Positions 27,457-35,597 of a stretch of DNA of 64,000 nucleotides are shown piece after piece. The notes below the pieces were generated by a model. The model was not told where the DNA came from, searched no databases, and worked only from the letters and a program-made list of their open reading frames with translations. The position numbers and the translations under genes are program-made. Positions within the stretch are counted from its first letter, which is position 1; each line of letters opens with the position of its first letter. Source of the stretch: Kushneria sinocarnis (lineage in GTDB: Bacteria; Pseudomonadota; Gammaproteobacteria; Pseudomonadales; Halomonadaceae); assembly GCF_003633775.1 (NCBI RefSeq), contig NZ_RBIN01000004.1:186001-250000 (forward strand). Direction: 5' to 3'.

Positions 27457-28452
27457 TTACTGCTGCCGTTGCCGGATCTTCTCGTAGAGCTCAAGCTGCG
27501 CCTCAGAGAGCGCCTCGCGCACGGCCGGGCGGGCCTGCTCGGCAAAGGCCTGCTGATCGACCTCGATGAACTCCATGCCCTTGTCCTGCAGGGCCTGCTT
27601 CAGACGCTGCTGATCCTCGACGAACAGCTCGTGCTCGTAGCGCTGCATCTGCTCGGCGGCATTCATCACCACCTGCTGCAGCTCATCGGGCAGCTGATTG
27701 AACTTCTGCTGGCCGATGACCACGTAGATCCAGCTGCGCACGTGGTCGGTCATGTTCACGTACTGCTGCACCTCGTTGAAGCTGGCGCTTTCGATCAGCG
27801 ACAGCGGGTTCTCCTGGGCATCGATGGTGCCCTGCTGCAGCGAGGTGAAGACTTCGCTGAAGGCCATCGGCGTCGGCCGCGCACCGAGCGCCTGCCAGGT
27901 CTTGACGAACAGCGGCACGTTGGGCACGCGCAGCTTGAGCCCCTCGAGATCGGAGGGCTGGCGGATCGGGCGATTGGAGGTCAGCTCCCGCGGGCCGCGC
28001 TCGAACCAGGCGATCGGCAGCAGTCCGGTCTGATCGATCACCTGCTCTTTGATCTGCTCGCCGGCCGGCCCCTCGATGGCCCGGCGCATCTGCTCGCTGG
28101 AATCGAACAGGTAGGGCACGGCCATCAGCGCGGCCAGCGGCGCCCAGTTCTGCAGGCTCTCGCCGGTAATGGTCATGTCGGCGGTGCCCAGCTGGATGGA
28201 GTTGATCACCTCCATCTCGCTGCCGAGCTGCTCGTTGGGGTAGACCCTGACCGCGATGCGCCCATCCGAATTCTGCTCGACCAGCGACTTGAACTTCATC
28301 GCCGCCTTGTTCCAGATATGGTTCTCGCTGGCCAGGTGGCCGAACTTGAGGGTGTACTCCGGCGCGGCCTGCGCCATCCCGGCGCCCAGCAGCGTGGCCG
28401 CTGCCAGCGCTCCGGCCGCCAGCGTTCTGCCCATGAAACGGGAAATGAACAT
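27457..28452 (-). CDS. dctP: TRAP transporter substrate-binding protein DctP
   Basis: 331 residues from ATG 28452 with a CAGGAG site. The signal peptide ends near AQA-A (about residue 29). The DctP/DctB fold is evident: YTLKFGHLASENHIWNKAAMKFKSLVEQNSDGRI, QLGTADMTI, then LEGLKLRVPNVPLFVKTWQALGARPTPMAFSEVFTSLQQGTIDAQENP, which holds the conserved arginine that binds the ligand carboxylate. The uxu and manD neighbours imply a hexuronate or aldonate ligand. Confidence 0.92.
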   Translation of the reverse strand: MFISRFMGRTLAAGALAAATLLGAGMAQAAPEYTLKFGHLASENHIWNKAAMKFKSLVEQNSDGRIAVRVYPNEQLGSEMEVINSIQLGTADMTITGESLQNWAPLAALMAVPYLFDSSEQMRRAIEGPAGEQIKEQVIDQTGLLPIAWFERGPRELTSNRPIRQPSDLEGLKLRVPNVPLFVKTWQALGARPTPMAFSEVFTSLQQGTIDAQENPLSLIESASFNEVQQYVNMTDHVRSWIYVVIGQQKFNQLPDELQQVVMNAAEQMQRYEHELFVEDQQRLKQALQDKGMEFIEVDQQAFAEQARPAVREALSEAQLELYEKIRQRQQ

Positions 28453-28514
28453 GATGCGCTCCTGTATCGTGAAATGGCGTCAGGATGGGGCTTGCCCGGC
28501 CCCGTCAGTGACGG

Positions 28515-29726
28515 CTACCAGTGCCACAACGTGCCATCCTCGAGCCGATTGACCGGCAGGCTGGCGCGTTTGTAGGGGTACTTCGCTGCCAGATCCTCGT
28601 CGATATCCACTCCGTGACCGGGGGCGTCGCCCGGCGTGAAGTGGCCATCCGCGAAGCGATAGGCATGCGGGAAGACCGCCTCGGTCTCCTCGCTGTGCGG
28701 CATGTACTCCTGAATGCCGAAATTGGGCACCCAGCTGTCGAAATGCAGCGCTGCCCCCAGGCAGACCGGCGAAAGATCGGTGGGACCGTGAAAGCCGGTG
28801 CGTACGTGATAGAGCTCGGCCAGCGCCGCGATGCGGCGCACATGGCTGATGCCGCCGGCATGGGTCAGGGTGGCGCGGATGTAGTCGATCGACTGCGATT
28901 CGATCAGCTCGCGGCAGTCGTGGATCGAGTTGAATACCTCGCCAACCGCCAGCGGCGTGGTGGTGTGCTGGCGAATCAGCCGGAAGGCCTCCTGATTCTC
29001 GGCCGGCACACAATCCTCCAGCCAGAACAGATGATAGGGCTCGGCGAGCTTGCCCAGCCGCGCCGCCTCGATCGGCGTCAGCCGGTGATGGACGTCATGC
29101 AGCAGGTGCAGCTCGTCACCGAAACGCTCGCGCACCGCCTCGAACAGCTTCGGCACGAAGTTGAGATACTTCGCCGTATCCCAGACATGCTCGGCCGGCA
29201 GATCGGCATCGGCCGGTTCATAGCGCTCGCCGGCCCTCTTGGCCACGCCGTAGGTGGTGGCCATCCCGGGAATGCCGCACTGGACCCGCACCGCGCGATA
29301 GCCCTGCTCGACGTGACGCGCCACTTCCTCCAGACAGCCGTCGATGTCATGTCCGGTGGCGTGACCGTAGACCATCACCCGGTCGCGACTCTTGCCGCCG
29401 AGCAGCTGATAGAGCGGCATGCCGGCCGCCTTGGCCTTGAGATCCCACAGCGCCATGTCGACGGCGCCGATGGCGCTCATGGTGACCGGCCCGCGCCGCC
29501 AGTAGGCGCCGCGGTAGAGGAACTGCCAGATATCCTCGATACCGTGCGCATCGCGCCCGATCAGCGCCGGCACCACGTGCTCCTCGAGATAGGCCACCAC
29601 CGCCTGTTCCCGACCGTTGAGGGTGGCATCGCCGATGCCGTAAAGCCCCTGGTCGGTTTCGAGCTTCAGGGTCACCAGATTGCGCCCGGGGCAGCAGACG
29701 ATGACGCGGGCATGAGTGATGCGCAT
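28515..29726 (-). CDS. manD: D-mannonate dehydratase ManD (enolase superfamily)
   Basis: 403 residues, the standard ManD length. It dehydrates D-mannonate to KDG but is unrelated in fold to UxuA. Features are [30 protein letters not shown] in the capping domain, the catalytic pair region [15 protein letters not shown] (arginine and tyrosine), [10 protein letters not shown] with the aspartate and histidine, and metal ligands in [13 protein letters not shown] and LAVGEVFNS. It is first in the minus-strand operon, 62 bp ahead of dctP, and faces the GntR gene across the operator region. Confidence 0.93.
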   Translation of the reverse strand: MRITHARVIVCCPGRNLVTLKLETDQGLYGIGDATLNGREQAVVAYLEEHVVPALIGRDAHGIEDIWQFLYRGAYWRRGPVTMSAIGAVDMALWDLKAKAAGMPLYQLLGGKSRDRVMVYGHATGHDIDGCLEEVARHVEQGYRAVRVQCGIPGMATTYGVAKRAGERYEPADADLPAEHVWDTAKYLNFVPKLFEAVRERFGDELHLLHDVHHRLTPIEAARLGKLAEPYHLFWLEDCVPAENQEAFRLIRQHTTTPLAVGEVFNSIHDCRELIESQSIDYIRATLTHAGGISHVRRIAALAELYHVRTGFHGPTDLSPVCLGAALHFDSWVPNFGIQEYMPHSEETEAVFPHAYRFADGHFTPGDAPGHGVDIDEDLAAKYPYKRASLPVNRLEDGTLWHW

Positions 29727-29778
29727 GGCAGTATCCGTCGTGATCGGTGTGCGAATGGGCCCAATGAATCACGCCATG

Positions 29779-29793
29779 ATTGGCATACCAAAT
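29779..29793. promoter_or_regulatory. ExuR/UxuR-like operator, site 1
   Basis: ATTGGCATACCAAAT contains a near-perfect dyad TTGG-N4-CCAA centred at about 29785, close to the E. coli ExuR/UxuR box ATTGGTATACCAAT. It lies 53-67 bp upstream of manD in the divergent region and is the best of three copies. Confidence 0.7.
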
Positions 29794-29797
29794 AGAC

Positions 29798-29810
29798 ATT
29801 GGTCTACCGC
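29798..29810. promoter_or_regulatory. ExuR/UxuR-like operator, site 2 (degenerate)
   Basis: ATTGGTCTACCGC keeps the left half TTGG and a weakened right half ACC. Its centre is 19 bp from site 1, near two helical turns, allowing paired binding of the regulator. Confidence 0.5.
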
Positions 29811-29898
29811 AGCGATGCTGAAAACCGTCCGTGCTGATCGGGTATCATGGGGATCATCGCTCCCCTTTCGGGCAATGACACGGGAGAGGAAGTCCGCA

Positions 29899-29913
29899 AT
29901 TGGCATACCGGTT
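29899..29913. promoter_or_regulatory. ExuR/UxuR-like operator, site 3, before the regulator gene
   Basis: ATTGGCATACCGGTT repeats the ATTGGCATACC core of site 1 and ends 13 bp before the GntR start codon, a position suited to autorepression. Confidence 0.6.
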
Positions 29914-29925
29914 CGAGACACGCGC

Positions 29926-30687
29926 ATGACACGCCAGTATCAGCACATCGGTCGCATGATCGAAGCCGACATCAACGCCGGTGCCCTGTCACCCGGCGAC
30001 CGACTGCCGACCGAACGCGACTATGCCGAACGCTTCGGCGTCAGCCGCACCGTGGTTCGCGAAGCCTTCATCATGCTGGAGCTGGCCGGTCGGGTCAGTG
30101 TACGCAAGGGCTCGGGGACCTATGTACGCCACCGGGAGGAGAACCGGCCAACCGACACCGCTCATCCTGAATCCGAGCCTTTTCCGGATGGTGACATCGG
30201 CCCCTTCGAGCTGCTCAACGCCCGCCAGGTGGTGGAGAGTGCCATTGCCGCCAGTGCAGCACAGCTGATTCCCCGCTCGGATCTGCGCCGACTGCAGCAG
30301 CTGCTCGATGACGAGCGAGACGCGCTGAGCGCTCATCATCCCCGCGAACTGCCGCATGCCGGAGCCGATGCCGCCGATCGCGCCTTTCATCTGGGCATCG
30401 CGGAGGCGAGCCAGAACACGCTGCTGCACGAAATGGCCACCCGGCTCTGGGATCAGCGCCATCGCAGCGCCATGTGGCAGCAGCTGCACAGCCGCATTCT
30501 CGACTTCTCCTACCGGGAGAACTGGCTGACCGACCACGACGCCATCCTGGCCCGGCTGCGCAAGCGCGATGGCGAGGGCGCCCATCAGGCGATGTGGCAC
30601 CACCTGGAAAACGTCAAGGCCACGCTGATGACCCTGTCCGATACCGATGACCCCCGCTTCGATGGTTATCTTTTCAATCAGCAGTGA
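29926..30687 (+). CDS. GntR/FadR-family regulator of the hexuronate locus
   Basis: 253 residues from ATG 29926; the frame extends upstream but that part is not GntR-like. The N-terminal winged helix has MIEADINAGALSPGDRLPTERDYAERFGVSRTVVREAFIMLELAGRVSVRKGSGTYV (about residues 10-65). The C-terminal FCD ligand domain has DRAFHLGIAEASQN, with the Asp/His residues that usually hold a metal. It resembles ExuR/UxuR, repressors released by hexuronates or fructuronate. It is transcribed divergently from manD and carries its own operator-like sites. Confidence 0.88.
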   Translation: MTRQYQHIGRMIEADINAGALSPGDRLPTERDYAERFGVSRTVVREAFIMLELAGRVSVRKGSGTYVRHREENRPTDTAHPESEPFPDGDIGPFELLNARQVVESAIAASAAQLIPRSDLRRLQQLLDDERDALSAHHPRELPHAGADAADRAFHLGIAEASQNTLLHEMATRLWDQRHRSAMWQQLHSRILDFSYRENWLTDHDAILARLRKRDGEGAHQAMWHHLENVKATLMTLSDTDDPRFDGYLFNQQ

Positions 30688-30824
30688 AACATGCTTCGAT
30701 AAACGACATTACATCAGCACAACACGGTAGGGACAGGAGCGTGGCAGGGCTGTAGTGCTTGCCGCTCCCGGCAACGGCCGGTCCGCATGACCGGCCACCC
30801 GCACAACAACCAGAAGGAGCGGGC

Positions 30825-32387
30825 ATGACGTGGCTTGATTATGGTGTGATCGCGATCTATCTGAGCGGCTTTTTGCTGCTGGGCTATCGGCTGCAGAGTC
30901 ACGCCAGCGGTGAACAGTACTTTCTGGGCGGGCGCGGCTTCGGCTGGTTTCCGCTGGCGCTGTCGGCGGCAGCCACCCAGCTCTCCTCGGCCAGCTTCAT
31001 CTCGGCACCGGCATTCGTCGGTCTCAAGCAGGGCGGCGGCCTGATCTGGCTGACCTACGAGTTTGCCGTACCGCTGGCAATGATCTTTCTGATTGCCTGT
31101 TTCTTCCCCACCCTGTATCAGGCCGGTGTAGTCAGCATCTATGCCTATCTGGAACGCCGCTTCGGTCCCGGCACCCGAGTGCTGCTGAGTCTGGTATTCC
31201 AGTTCTCGCGTGCCTTCGCCACCAGCGTGATGATCTATGCCGTGGCCCTGATCCTGACCTACGCACTCGGCTTTCCGCTGTGGCTGACCATTCTGGTGAT
31301 CGGCGCGGTCACCCTGATCTACTGCTATCAGGGCGGCATGAAGGCGGTGGTCTACGGCGACATGATCCAGATGCTGCTGCTGGTGATCGGGCTGTTCGTC
31401 TGTCTGATCGCGGGGCTCTCCCTGCTGGGCGGCTGGCAGGCGTTCCTCCAGCAGGTCGATCAGCAGCGGCTGACCACCATCGATTTCGGGGACTGGGGTG
31501 TCGGCAGCGACAGCGGCTTCGGTTTCTGGCCGATGGTCATCGGTGGACTGTTTCTCTATGTCTCCTACTACGGCACCGACCAGAGCCAGGCGCAGCGACT
31601 GCTGTCGGCGCGCGATCCCCGCACGGTGCGCAGGACCCTGCTGGCCAACGGTCTGCTGCGCTTCCCGGTGACCCTCTGCTACTGCCTGATGGGGCTGGTA
31701 CTGGGCACCTTCGCCGCCACACATGCCGACTTCGGTCGTCTGATCCCGGCCGACAACCCCGATCTGCTGGTACCGCTGTTCATTCGTGACCATCTGCCGG
31801 CGGGGCTGACCGGCCTGATGATCGTGGCCATCTTCTCGGCGGCGATGTCATCGGTCAGCTCGGCGATCAACTCGCTCTCCGCGGCGTCCGTCGAGGATCT
31901 GCTGGCACGCCATCGACACCTCTCCGATGCACAGTACATGCGCTATTCGAAGCTGGCCTCGCTGTTCTGGGGGGTACTCTGCATTGCGCTGGCCTTCTTT
32001 ACCGGCAACATCGCGCCGACCATCATCGAAGCGATCAACAAGATCGGCTCGGTCTTCTTCGGGCCGATTCTGGCTACCTTCATTGCCGCCATCATGCTTC
32101 CGCGCATCAACGGCTTCGGCGCCAACTGCGGCCTGCTTGCCGGTGTGGCGGTCAATGTACTGCTCTGGCTGGCCGTTCCCGGGCTGTTCTGGTTCTGGTG
32201 GAATCCGATCGGCGCTCTGGTCACGCTGGCCGTGGCCGGTGTCGCCAGCCTGCTGCGCAGCACCCCGCAGCGCTCCGAAAGGATTCAACCGGTGCTCGAT
32301 CTGCACATGCCCTCCATCACGGTGCTGGGCATTTTCTTCGTGCTGATCATCGCGGTCAGCCTCGCCCTGCCCCGGCTGCTGAGCTGA
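30825..32387 (+). CDS. Sodium/solute symporter (SSS family)
   Basis: 520 residues from ATG 30825 with an AGAAGGAGC site. About 13 helices with SSS signatures: EQYFLGGRGFGWFPLALSAAATQLSSASFISAPAFVG near the N-terminus, YCYQGGMKAVVYGDMIQMLLL, GTDQSQAQRLLSARD, and IFSAAMSSVSSAINSLSAASVED. A GGCCGGT-ACCGGCC hairpin lies in the leader at 30776-30796. Placement between the GntR regulator and KDG kinase suggests a second uptake route for uronate or a related sugar acid. The substrate is inferred from context. Confidence 0.85.
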   Translation: MTWLDYGVIAIYLSGFLLLGYRLQSHASGEQYFLGGRGFGWFPLALSAAATQLSSASFISAPAFVGLKQGGGLIWLTYEFAVPLAMIFLIACFFPTLYQAGVVSIYAYLERRFGPGTRVLLSLVFQFSRAFATSVMIYAVALILTYALGFPLWLTILVIGAVTLIYCYQGGMKAVVYGDMIQMLLLVIGLFVCLIAGLSLLGGWQAFLQQVDQQRLTTIDFGDWGVGSDSGFGFWPMVIGGLFLYVSYYGTDQSQAQRLLSARDPRTVRRTLLANGLLRFPVTLCYCLMGLVLGTFAATHADFGRLIPADNPDLLVPLFIRDHLPAGLTGLMIVAIFSAAMSSVSSAINSLSAASVEDLLARHRHLSDAQYMRYSKLASLFWGVLCIALAFFTGNIAPTIIEAINKIGSVFFGPILATFIAAIMLPRINGFGANCGLLAGVAVNVLLWLAVPGLFWFWWNPIGALVTLAVAGVASLLRSTPQRSERIQPVLDLHMPSITVLGIFFVLIIAVSLALPRLLS

Positions 32388-32447
32388 CGAAACGGTCAGC
32401 CCCGCTGCCGACGGCGGGCAGTGCGAGGAGGGCCGCCTCGACGGCGG

Positions 32448-33380
32448 CTACGTCATGACCGGCATCTCGCCTGCGTCGATGATGGCGCCCCGATGCCGGA
32501 TGACCGTGGCCGCCAGCCGATGCCCCTGACGTGCCGCCTCGGTGCTGCTGCCGCCCTGCAGCCGACAGGCCAGGTACCCGGCGCTGAAGGCATCACCGGC
32601 GGCGGTGGTATCCACCACCTGCTCGACGGTTTCGCCGGCAATCTCCTCGCGGCCCTGCGCCGTCATGACGATGCAGCTCTGCGCGCCCCGCTTGATGACG
32701 ACCTCCTCGATGCCGATCTCGGCGTAGTGCGCCAGCAGCGCATCGACGCTGTCGAAACCGTACAGCGCCCGATCGTCCTCGAAGGTCACCAGCGCCAGAT
32801 CGACATGTTCGAGCAGCGCCCGATAGTGCTGCCGGGCCGTTGCCGGATCCCCCCAGAGCTGCGGGCGATAGTTGTTGTCGAACACCACCCGGGTGCCATG
32901 CAGCCGTGCCCGGGCGAGCGCCTCGAGCAGACGTTCACGGCCGCTAGCGGTCAGGATCGCCAGCGTGATCCCGCTGAGATAGAGGGTATCGAACCCTGCC
33001 AGCTGCTCCAGCCGGCGCTCCCCTTCGGCCTCGTCATCGAACATGTGCCGCGCGGCGGCTTCGCTGCGCCAGTAGTGAAAGTGCCGCTCGCCCTCGTCAT
33101 CGGTCTCGATCACGTAGAGCCCGGGCAGACGATTCGCCAGCCGGGCCGTCAGCGCATGCCCGACCCCTTCGCGTGTCCAGCGCGCCAGCATCGCCTCGCT
33201 GAAGGCATCGCTGCCGACCGCCGAGACATACTCGACCTGCCACGCCCTCTCCCGGGTGAGACGCGCAAAATAGACCGCCGTGTTGAAGGTATCGCCGGCA
33301 AAGCCCTGTTTGAGCTCACTCTCGGGACGACCGTGGAGCTCGATCATGCATTCGCCGATCAGTGCCATGGACTGGTTCAA
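32448..33380 (-). CDS. kdgK: 2-keto-3-deoxygluconate kinase (PfkB family), probable TTG start
   Basis: 310 residues if started at TTG 33380, which has AGGAG 6 nt upstream; ATG 33368 (306 residues) has no ribosome site at a useful distance. PfkB carbohydrate kinase: MALIGECMIEL, GFAGDTFNTAVYFARL, and the catalytic VDTTAAGDAFSAGYLA near the C-terminus. Length, substrate-loop sequence and the uxu context indicate phosphorylation of KDG to KDPG, which feeds Entner-Doudoroff aldolase. It is convergent with the symporter gene. Confidence 0.88.
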   Translation of the reverse strand: MNQSMALIGECMIELHGRPESELKQGFAGDTFNTAVYFARLTRERAWQVEYVSAVGSDAFSEAMLARWTREGVGHALTARLANRLPGLYVIETDDEGERHFHYWRSEAAARHMFDDEAEGERRLEQLAGFDTLYLSGITLAILTASGRERLLEALARARLHGTRVVFDNNYRPQLWGDPATARQHYRALLEHVDLALVTFEDDRALYGFDSVDALLAHYAEIGIEEVVIKRGAQSCIVMTAQGREEIAGETVEQVVDTTAAGDAFSAGYLACRLQGGSSTEAARQGHRLAATVIRHRGAIIDAGEMPVMT

Positions 33381-33505
33381 TGCGTACTCCTGCAATTCCC
33401 GCGGCGTCCCGTGGACGCTATCCTGTCTAATGGATTCATGATGTCGGGCGAACAGCACGGCTGTCACCTCGTCCATCCTTAACGTACCGGCCACAAGGAG
33501 CGCCC

Positions 33506-34186
33506 ATGGCCTCTGACCTCTGTCTGATCTTCGACTGCGACGGCACCCTGGTAGACAGTGAACCGCTGCTGGCCGAAGCTCTGGAGCACTCGCTCACCGG
33601 CGCCGGCCTCCCCTTTGAGGCACGTCGTTACATGGAAGAGTTCCGCGGTATCCAGTACGCCAGAATCGTGGCCGCCATGGAAGAAGAGCATGGCGTGAAG
33701 ATTACCGATGAACTTCGGGATACTACCGAAGAGAGCATGCGCCAGCGGCTGGAAGAGAACATGCGCGCCTCGCTGGAGCCCATCGAGGGCGTCGAGGAGA
33801 CGCTGGCGGAGCTCGATCAGGCCTGCTGCGTGGCCTCCAACGGGCCGCTGCGCAAGATCAGGCTCTCCATGGAGACCAGCGGTCTCGGCAGGTTCTTCGG
33901 TGATCGGCTGTTTTCCGCCTACGAGATCGGTACCTGGAAGCCCGACCCCGGTCTTTATCATCACGCCGGCGAGGCGATGGGCTTTGCGCCGGAGCAGTGT
34001 GTCGTCATCGACGATGCACCGGTCGGCGTCGAGGCCGGCCTGGCCGCGGGCATGCATGTCGTGCACATCAATCGCTTCAGCGAACGCGAATCGACCCCGC
34101 AGGGCGCCTGGCAGATCAGGCGCTTCGAGGAGCTGCCGGGCATCATCGAACAGCTGCAACGCCGGATCGCTTCCATGGTCCAATGA
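33506..34186 (+). CDS. HAD-superfamily phosphatase (subfamily IA)
   Basis: 226 residues. HAD motif I DCDGTLVDSE at about 10-19, motif II VASNGP near 110, motif III lysine in GTWKPDPGLY, motif IV VIDDAPVGVEAG. A helical cap lies between motifs I and II, as in YieH/YqaB-type phosphatases of small sugar phosphates. It is divergent from kdgK with 125 bp between the starts, so it may dephosphorylate a sugar-acid phosphate such as 6-phosphogluconate; that is inference. Confidence 0.82.
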   Translation: MASDLCLIFDCDGTLVDSEPLLAEALEHSLTGAGLPFEARRYMEEFRGIQYARIVAAMEEEHGVKITDELRDTTEESMRQRLEENMRASLEPIEGVEETLAELDQACCVASNGPLRKIRLSMETSGLGRFFGDRLFSAYEIGTWKPDPGLYHHAGEAMGFAPEQCVVIDDAPVGVEAGLAAGMHVVHINRFSERESTPQGAWQIRRFEELPGIIEQLQRRIASMVQ

Positions 34187-34241
34187 TCGGGAAGGCACGC
34201 CTTTCCCGTTCCGAACCCGGCAACAGAAGGAGAGACCGGCC

Positions 34242-34904
34242 ATGGCATCCGAAGAGCAGCGTCTGATTGATGATCTGTTCGCCCGGCTGAAAAGTGCCGA
34301 AACGCATACCGGCGAGCGGGATACCGATGCCGAGCAGCGCATCGCGGAACATGTCCGGCAGCAGCCGGCAGCGCCCTACTACATGGCGCAGACCATCCTG
34401 ATGCAGGAAGCCGCCCTCAAGCGGTTGCAGTCCCGGGTCGAGCAGCTGGAGCAGGAAAATCGCGAGCAGCGCTCCAGCGGCGGCTTCCTGGCCGGACTGT
34501 TCGGCGCCGGCGGGAAATCCGAAGGGCGCGCCACACAGCACCCCACGGGAGCACCGGCTTCACAGCCGGGCTGGGGCGCCCGCGCCGAACCCGGTCAGAG
34601 CGGGCGCGGCGTCGGCTCCGGCATGAGCGGTCGTGGCGGCGGCTTCCTCGGCGGTGCCCTGCAGACCGCTGCCGGTGTGGCCGGGGGTGTCATGCTGGGC
34701 AACCTGCTGATGGACATGTTCGGTCATCATCAGCCGGAAGAGATGGCCGGGGTGCTCGACGATCCGGCTGCCGAGCATGCCGGTGCCGCGGCCGGCGGCA
34801 ATGACCCGGAAGCCGCCGATGACCCGGACGACGCAGCCGGCTTCACGGATACCGGCTTCGACGGGCTGCCGGGGCTTGATGACGATGGCTTCGATGAGCT
34901 CTGA
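34242..34904 (+). CDS. DUF2076 domain protein
   Basis: 220 residues from ATG 34242 with AGAAGGAGAG upstream. The N-terminus (about 1-80) is helical with a coiled coil (LKRLQSRVEQLEQENREQ). A glycine-rich middle contains GGFLAGLFG, GRGGGFLGGALQTAAGVAGGVMLGNLLMDMFG, and an acidic Asp/Gly tail ends in DDDGFDEL. This is the DUF2076 layout; the function is unknown. The glycine-rich hydrophobic segment could be membrane associated. Confidence 0.8.
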   Translation: MASEEQRLIDDLFARLKSAETHTGERDTDAEQRIAEHVRQQPAAPYYMAQTILMQEAALKRLQSRVEQLEQENREQRSSGGFLAGLFGAGGKSEGRATQHPTGAPASQPGWGARAEPGQSGRGVGSGMSGRGGGFLGGALQTAAGVAGGVMLGNLLMDMFGHHQPEEMAGVLDDPAAEHAGAAAGGNDPEAADDPDDAAGFTDTGFDGLPGLDDDGFDEL

Positions 34905-34966
34905 CCGCCAGCACCGGAATCGCTCCCGCTGGCAGCAAGAAAGGTCATTGCAACGCTAAACGGGGG

Positions 34967-34996
34967 TAGACAGCGGCCCGTCGAACCCCCTAATAT
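34967..34996 (+). promoter_or_regulatory. Sigma70-type promoter of tRNA-Ser
   Basis: TAGACA (34967-34972) and TAATAT (34991-34996) are 18 bp apart and sit 11 bp before the mature tRNA. A GC-rich stretch GCGCCGC follows the -10, typical of stringently controlled stable-RNA promoters. Confidence 0.7.
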
Positions 34997-35007
34997 ATGC
35001 GCCGCTC

Positions 35008-35097
35008 GGAGAGGTGGTCGAGTGGTCGAAGGCACCGGTCTCGAAAACCGGAGCGGGTTCACGCCCGCCGAGGGTTCGAATCCCTCCCTCTCCGCCA
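35008..35097 (+). tRNA. tRNA-Ser(CGA)
   Basis: A 90-nt type II tRNA. The acceptor stem GGAGAGG (35008-35014) pairs with CCTCTCC (35087-35093), followed by G and an encoded CCA (35095-35097). The anticodon loop CTCGAAA gives anticodon CGA, reading UCG. A long variable arm and GGTTCGAATCC T-arm are clear. No repeat of its 3' end was seen nearby, so there is no sign of an integrated element. Confidence 0.97.
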
Positions 35098-35108
35098 CTG
35101 CATTGCAG

Positions 35109-35135
35109 AAAACCGGCTTCAACAGCCGGTTTTTT
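35109..35135 (+). terminator. Rho-independent terminator of tRNA-Ser
   Basis: AAAACCGGCT (35109-35118) and AGCCGGTTTT (35124-35133) form a 10-bp stem with loop TCAAC, followed by further T residues. It lies 11 nt after the tRNA. Confidence 0.9.
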
Positions 35136-35398
35136 CATGTCTCGTGTCCGGCCGCAGGCATGGCGGGCACTGCTGCCGAGCGCGGCACTTTCCGGATCTC
35201 GCAACGCCCGGGCAGCCCTCTTGCCCCTGCCAACTTCCCGTTCGTCATGCCCGTCATCAGCCGCTAAATGCATCAGCGGACACGGACGCAGCATGCGCCC
35301 GTCACAGGCGGAGAAAATTTCCGGTAGCGTACTGGAATGTCACTGCAATGTAACTATAATTATCTCTTCGGTAATCCGGTAAGCAGGCGATAACACTC
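35136..35398. other. Non-coding stretch between the tRNA terminator and a small ORF
   Basis: No supported gene. The last 70 bases are AT-rich compared with the surroundings and hold the candidate promoter described separately. Confidence 0.5.
35333..35360 (+). promoter_or_regulatory. Candidate promoter of a small membrane-protein ORF
   Basis: A consensus -10 TATAAT lies at 35355-35360 with a weak -35 (TGGAAT, 35333-35338) 16 bp upstream, in a locally AT-rich stretch. It is 38 bp ahead of the ATG at 35399. Confidence 0.5.
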
Positions 35399-35515
35399 AT
35401 GGCGGATTTTCTCTGGCGAATGGCCCCCTCTCTGCTATTGCTGACCCTCTCGATGCTCGCCCTGCTGGGCATGCGCATCAGTGACCGGCGCCGGCAACAG
35501 CAGCGCGACAGATAA
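35399..35515 (+). CDS. Predicted 38-residue single-span membrane protein
   Basis: ATG 35399 to TAA 35513-35515 encodes 38 residues: MADFLWRMAP, a hydrophobic helix SLLLLTLSMLALLGM, then a very basic tail SDRRRQQQRDR. This is the look of small inner-membrane proteins that bind larger complexes. A consensus -10 lies upstream, but only a weak GCAGG ribosome site is visible. No family is recognised. Confidence 0.5.
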   Translation: MADFLWRMAPSLLLLTLSMLALLGMRISDRRRQQQRDR

Positions 35516-35597
35516 CCGCCTGCCGTCGGCCCCGACCGGCGGAGGATGGTTGCAGCACGGCAGGGGCCTGTCGCCCCTGCCCTCTCACACCCGCCCT

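Noticed and set aside
28487-28503. GGGGC-GCCCC stem between manD and dctP as a transcription terminator
   Set aside because: Five base pairs with no T-tract; at most a weak processing element.
22619-28575. Very long plus-strand open frames (975 and 988 codons) opposite uxuA, uxuB and the TRAP genes
   Set aside because: Composition is typical of antisense frames and the minus strand carries recognisable enzymes and transporters throughout.
35008-35097. tRNA-Ser as an integration site for a genomic island
   Set aside because: No integrase, no direct repeat of the tRNA 3' end and no change in gene style were seen on either side.
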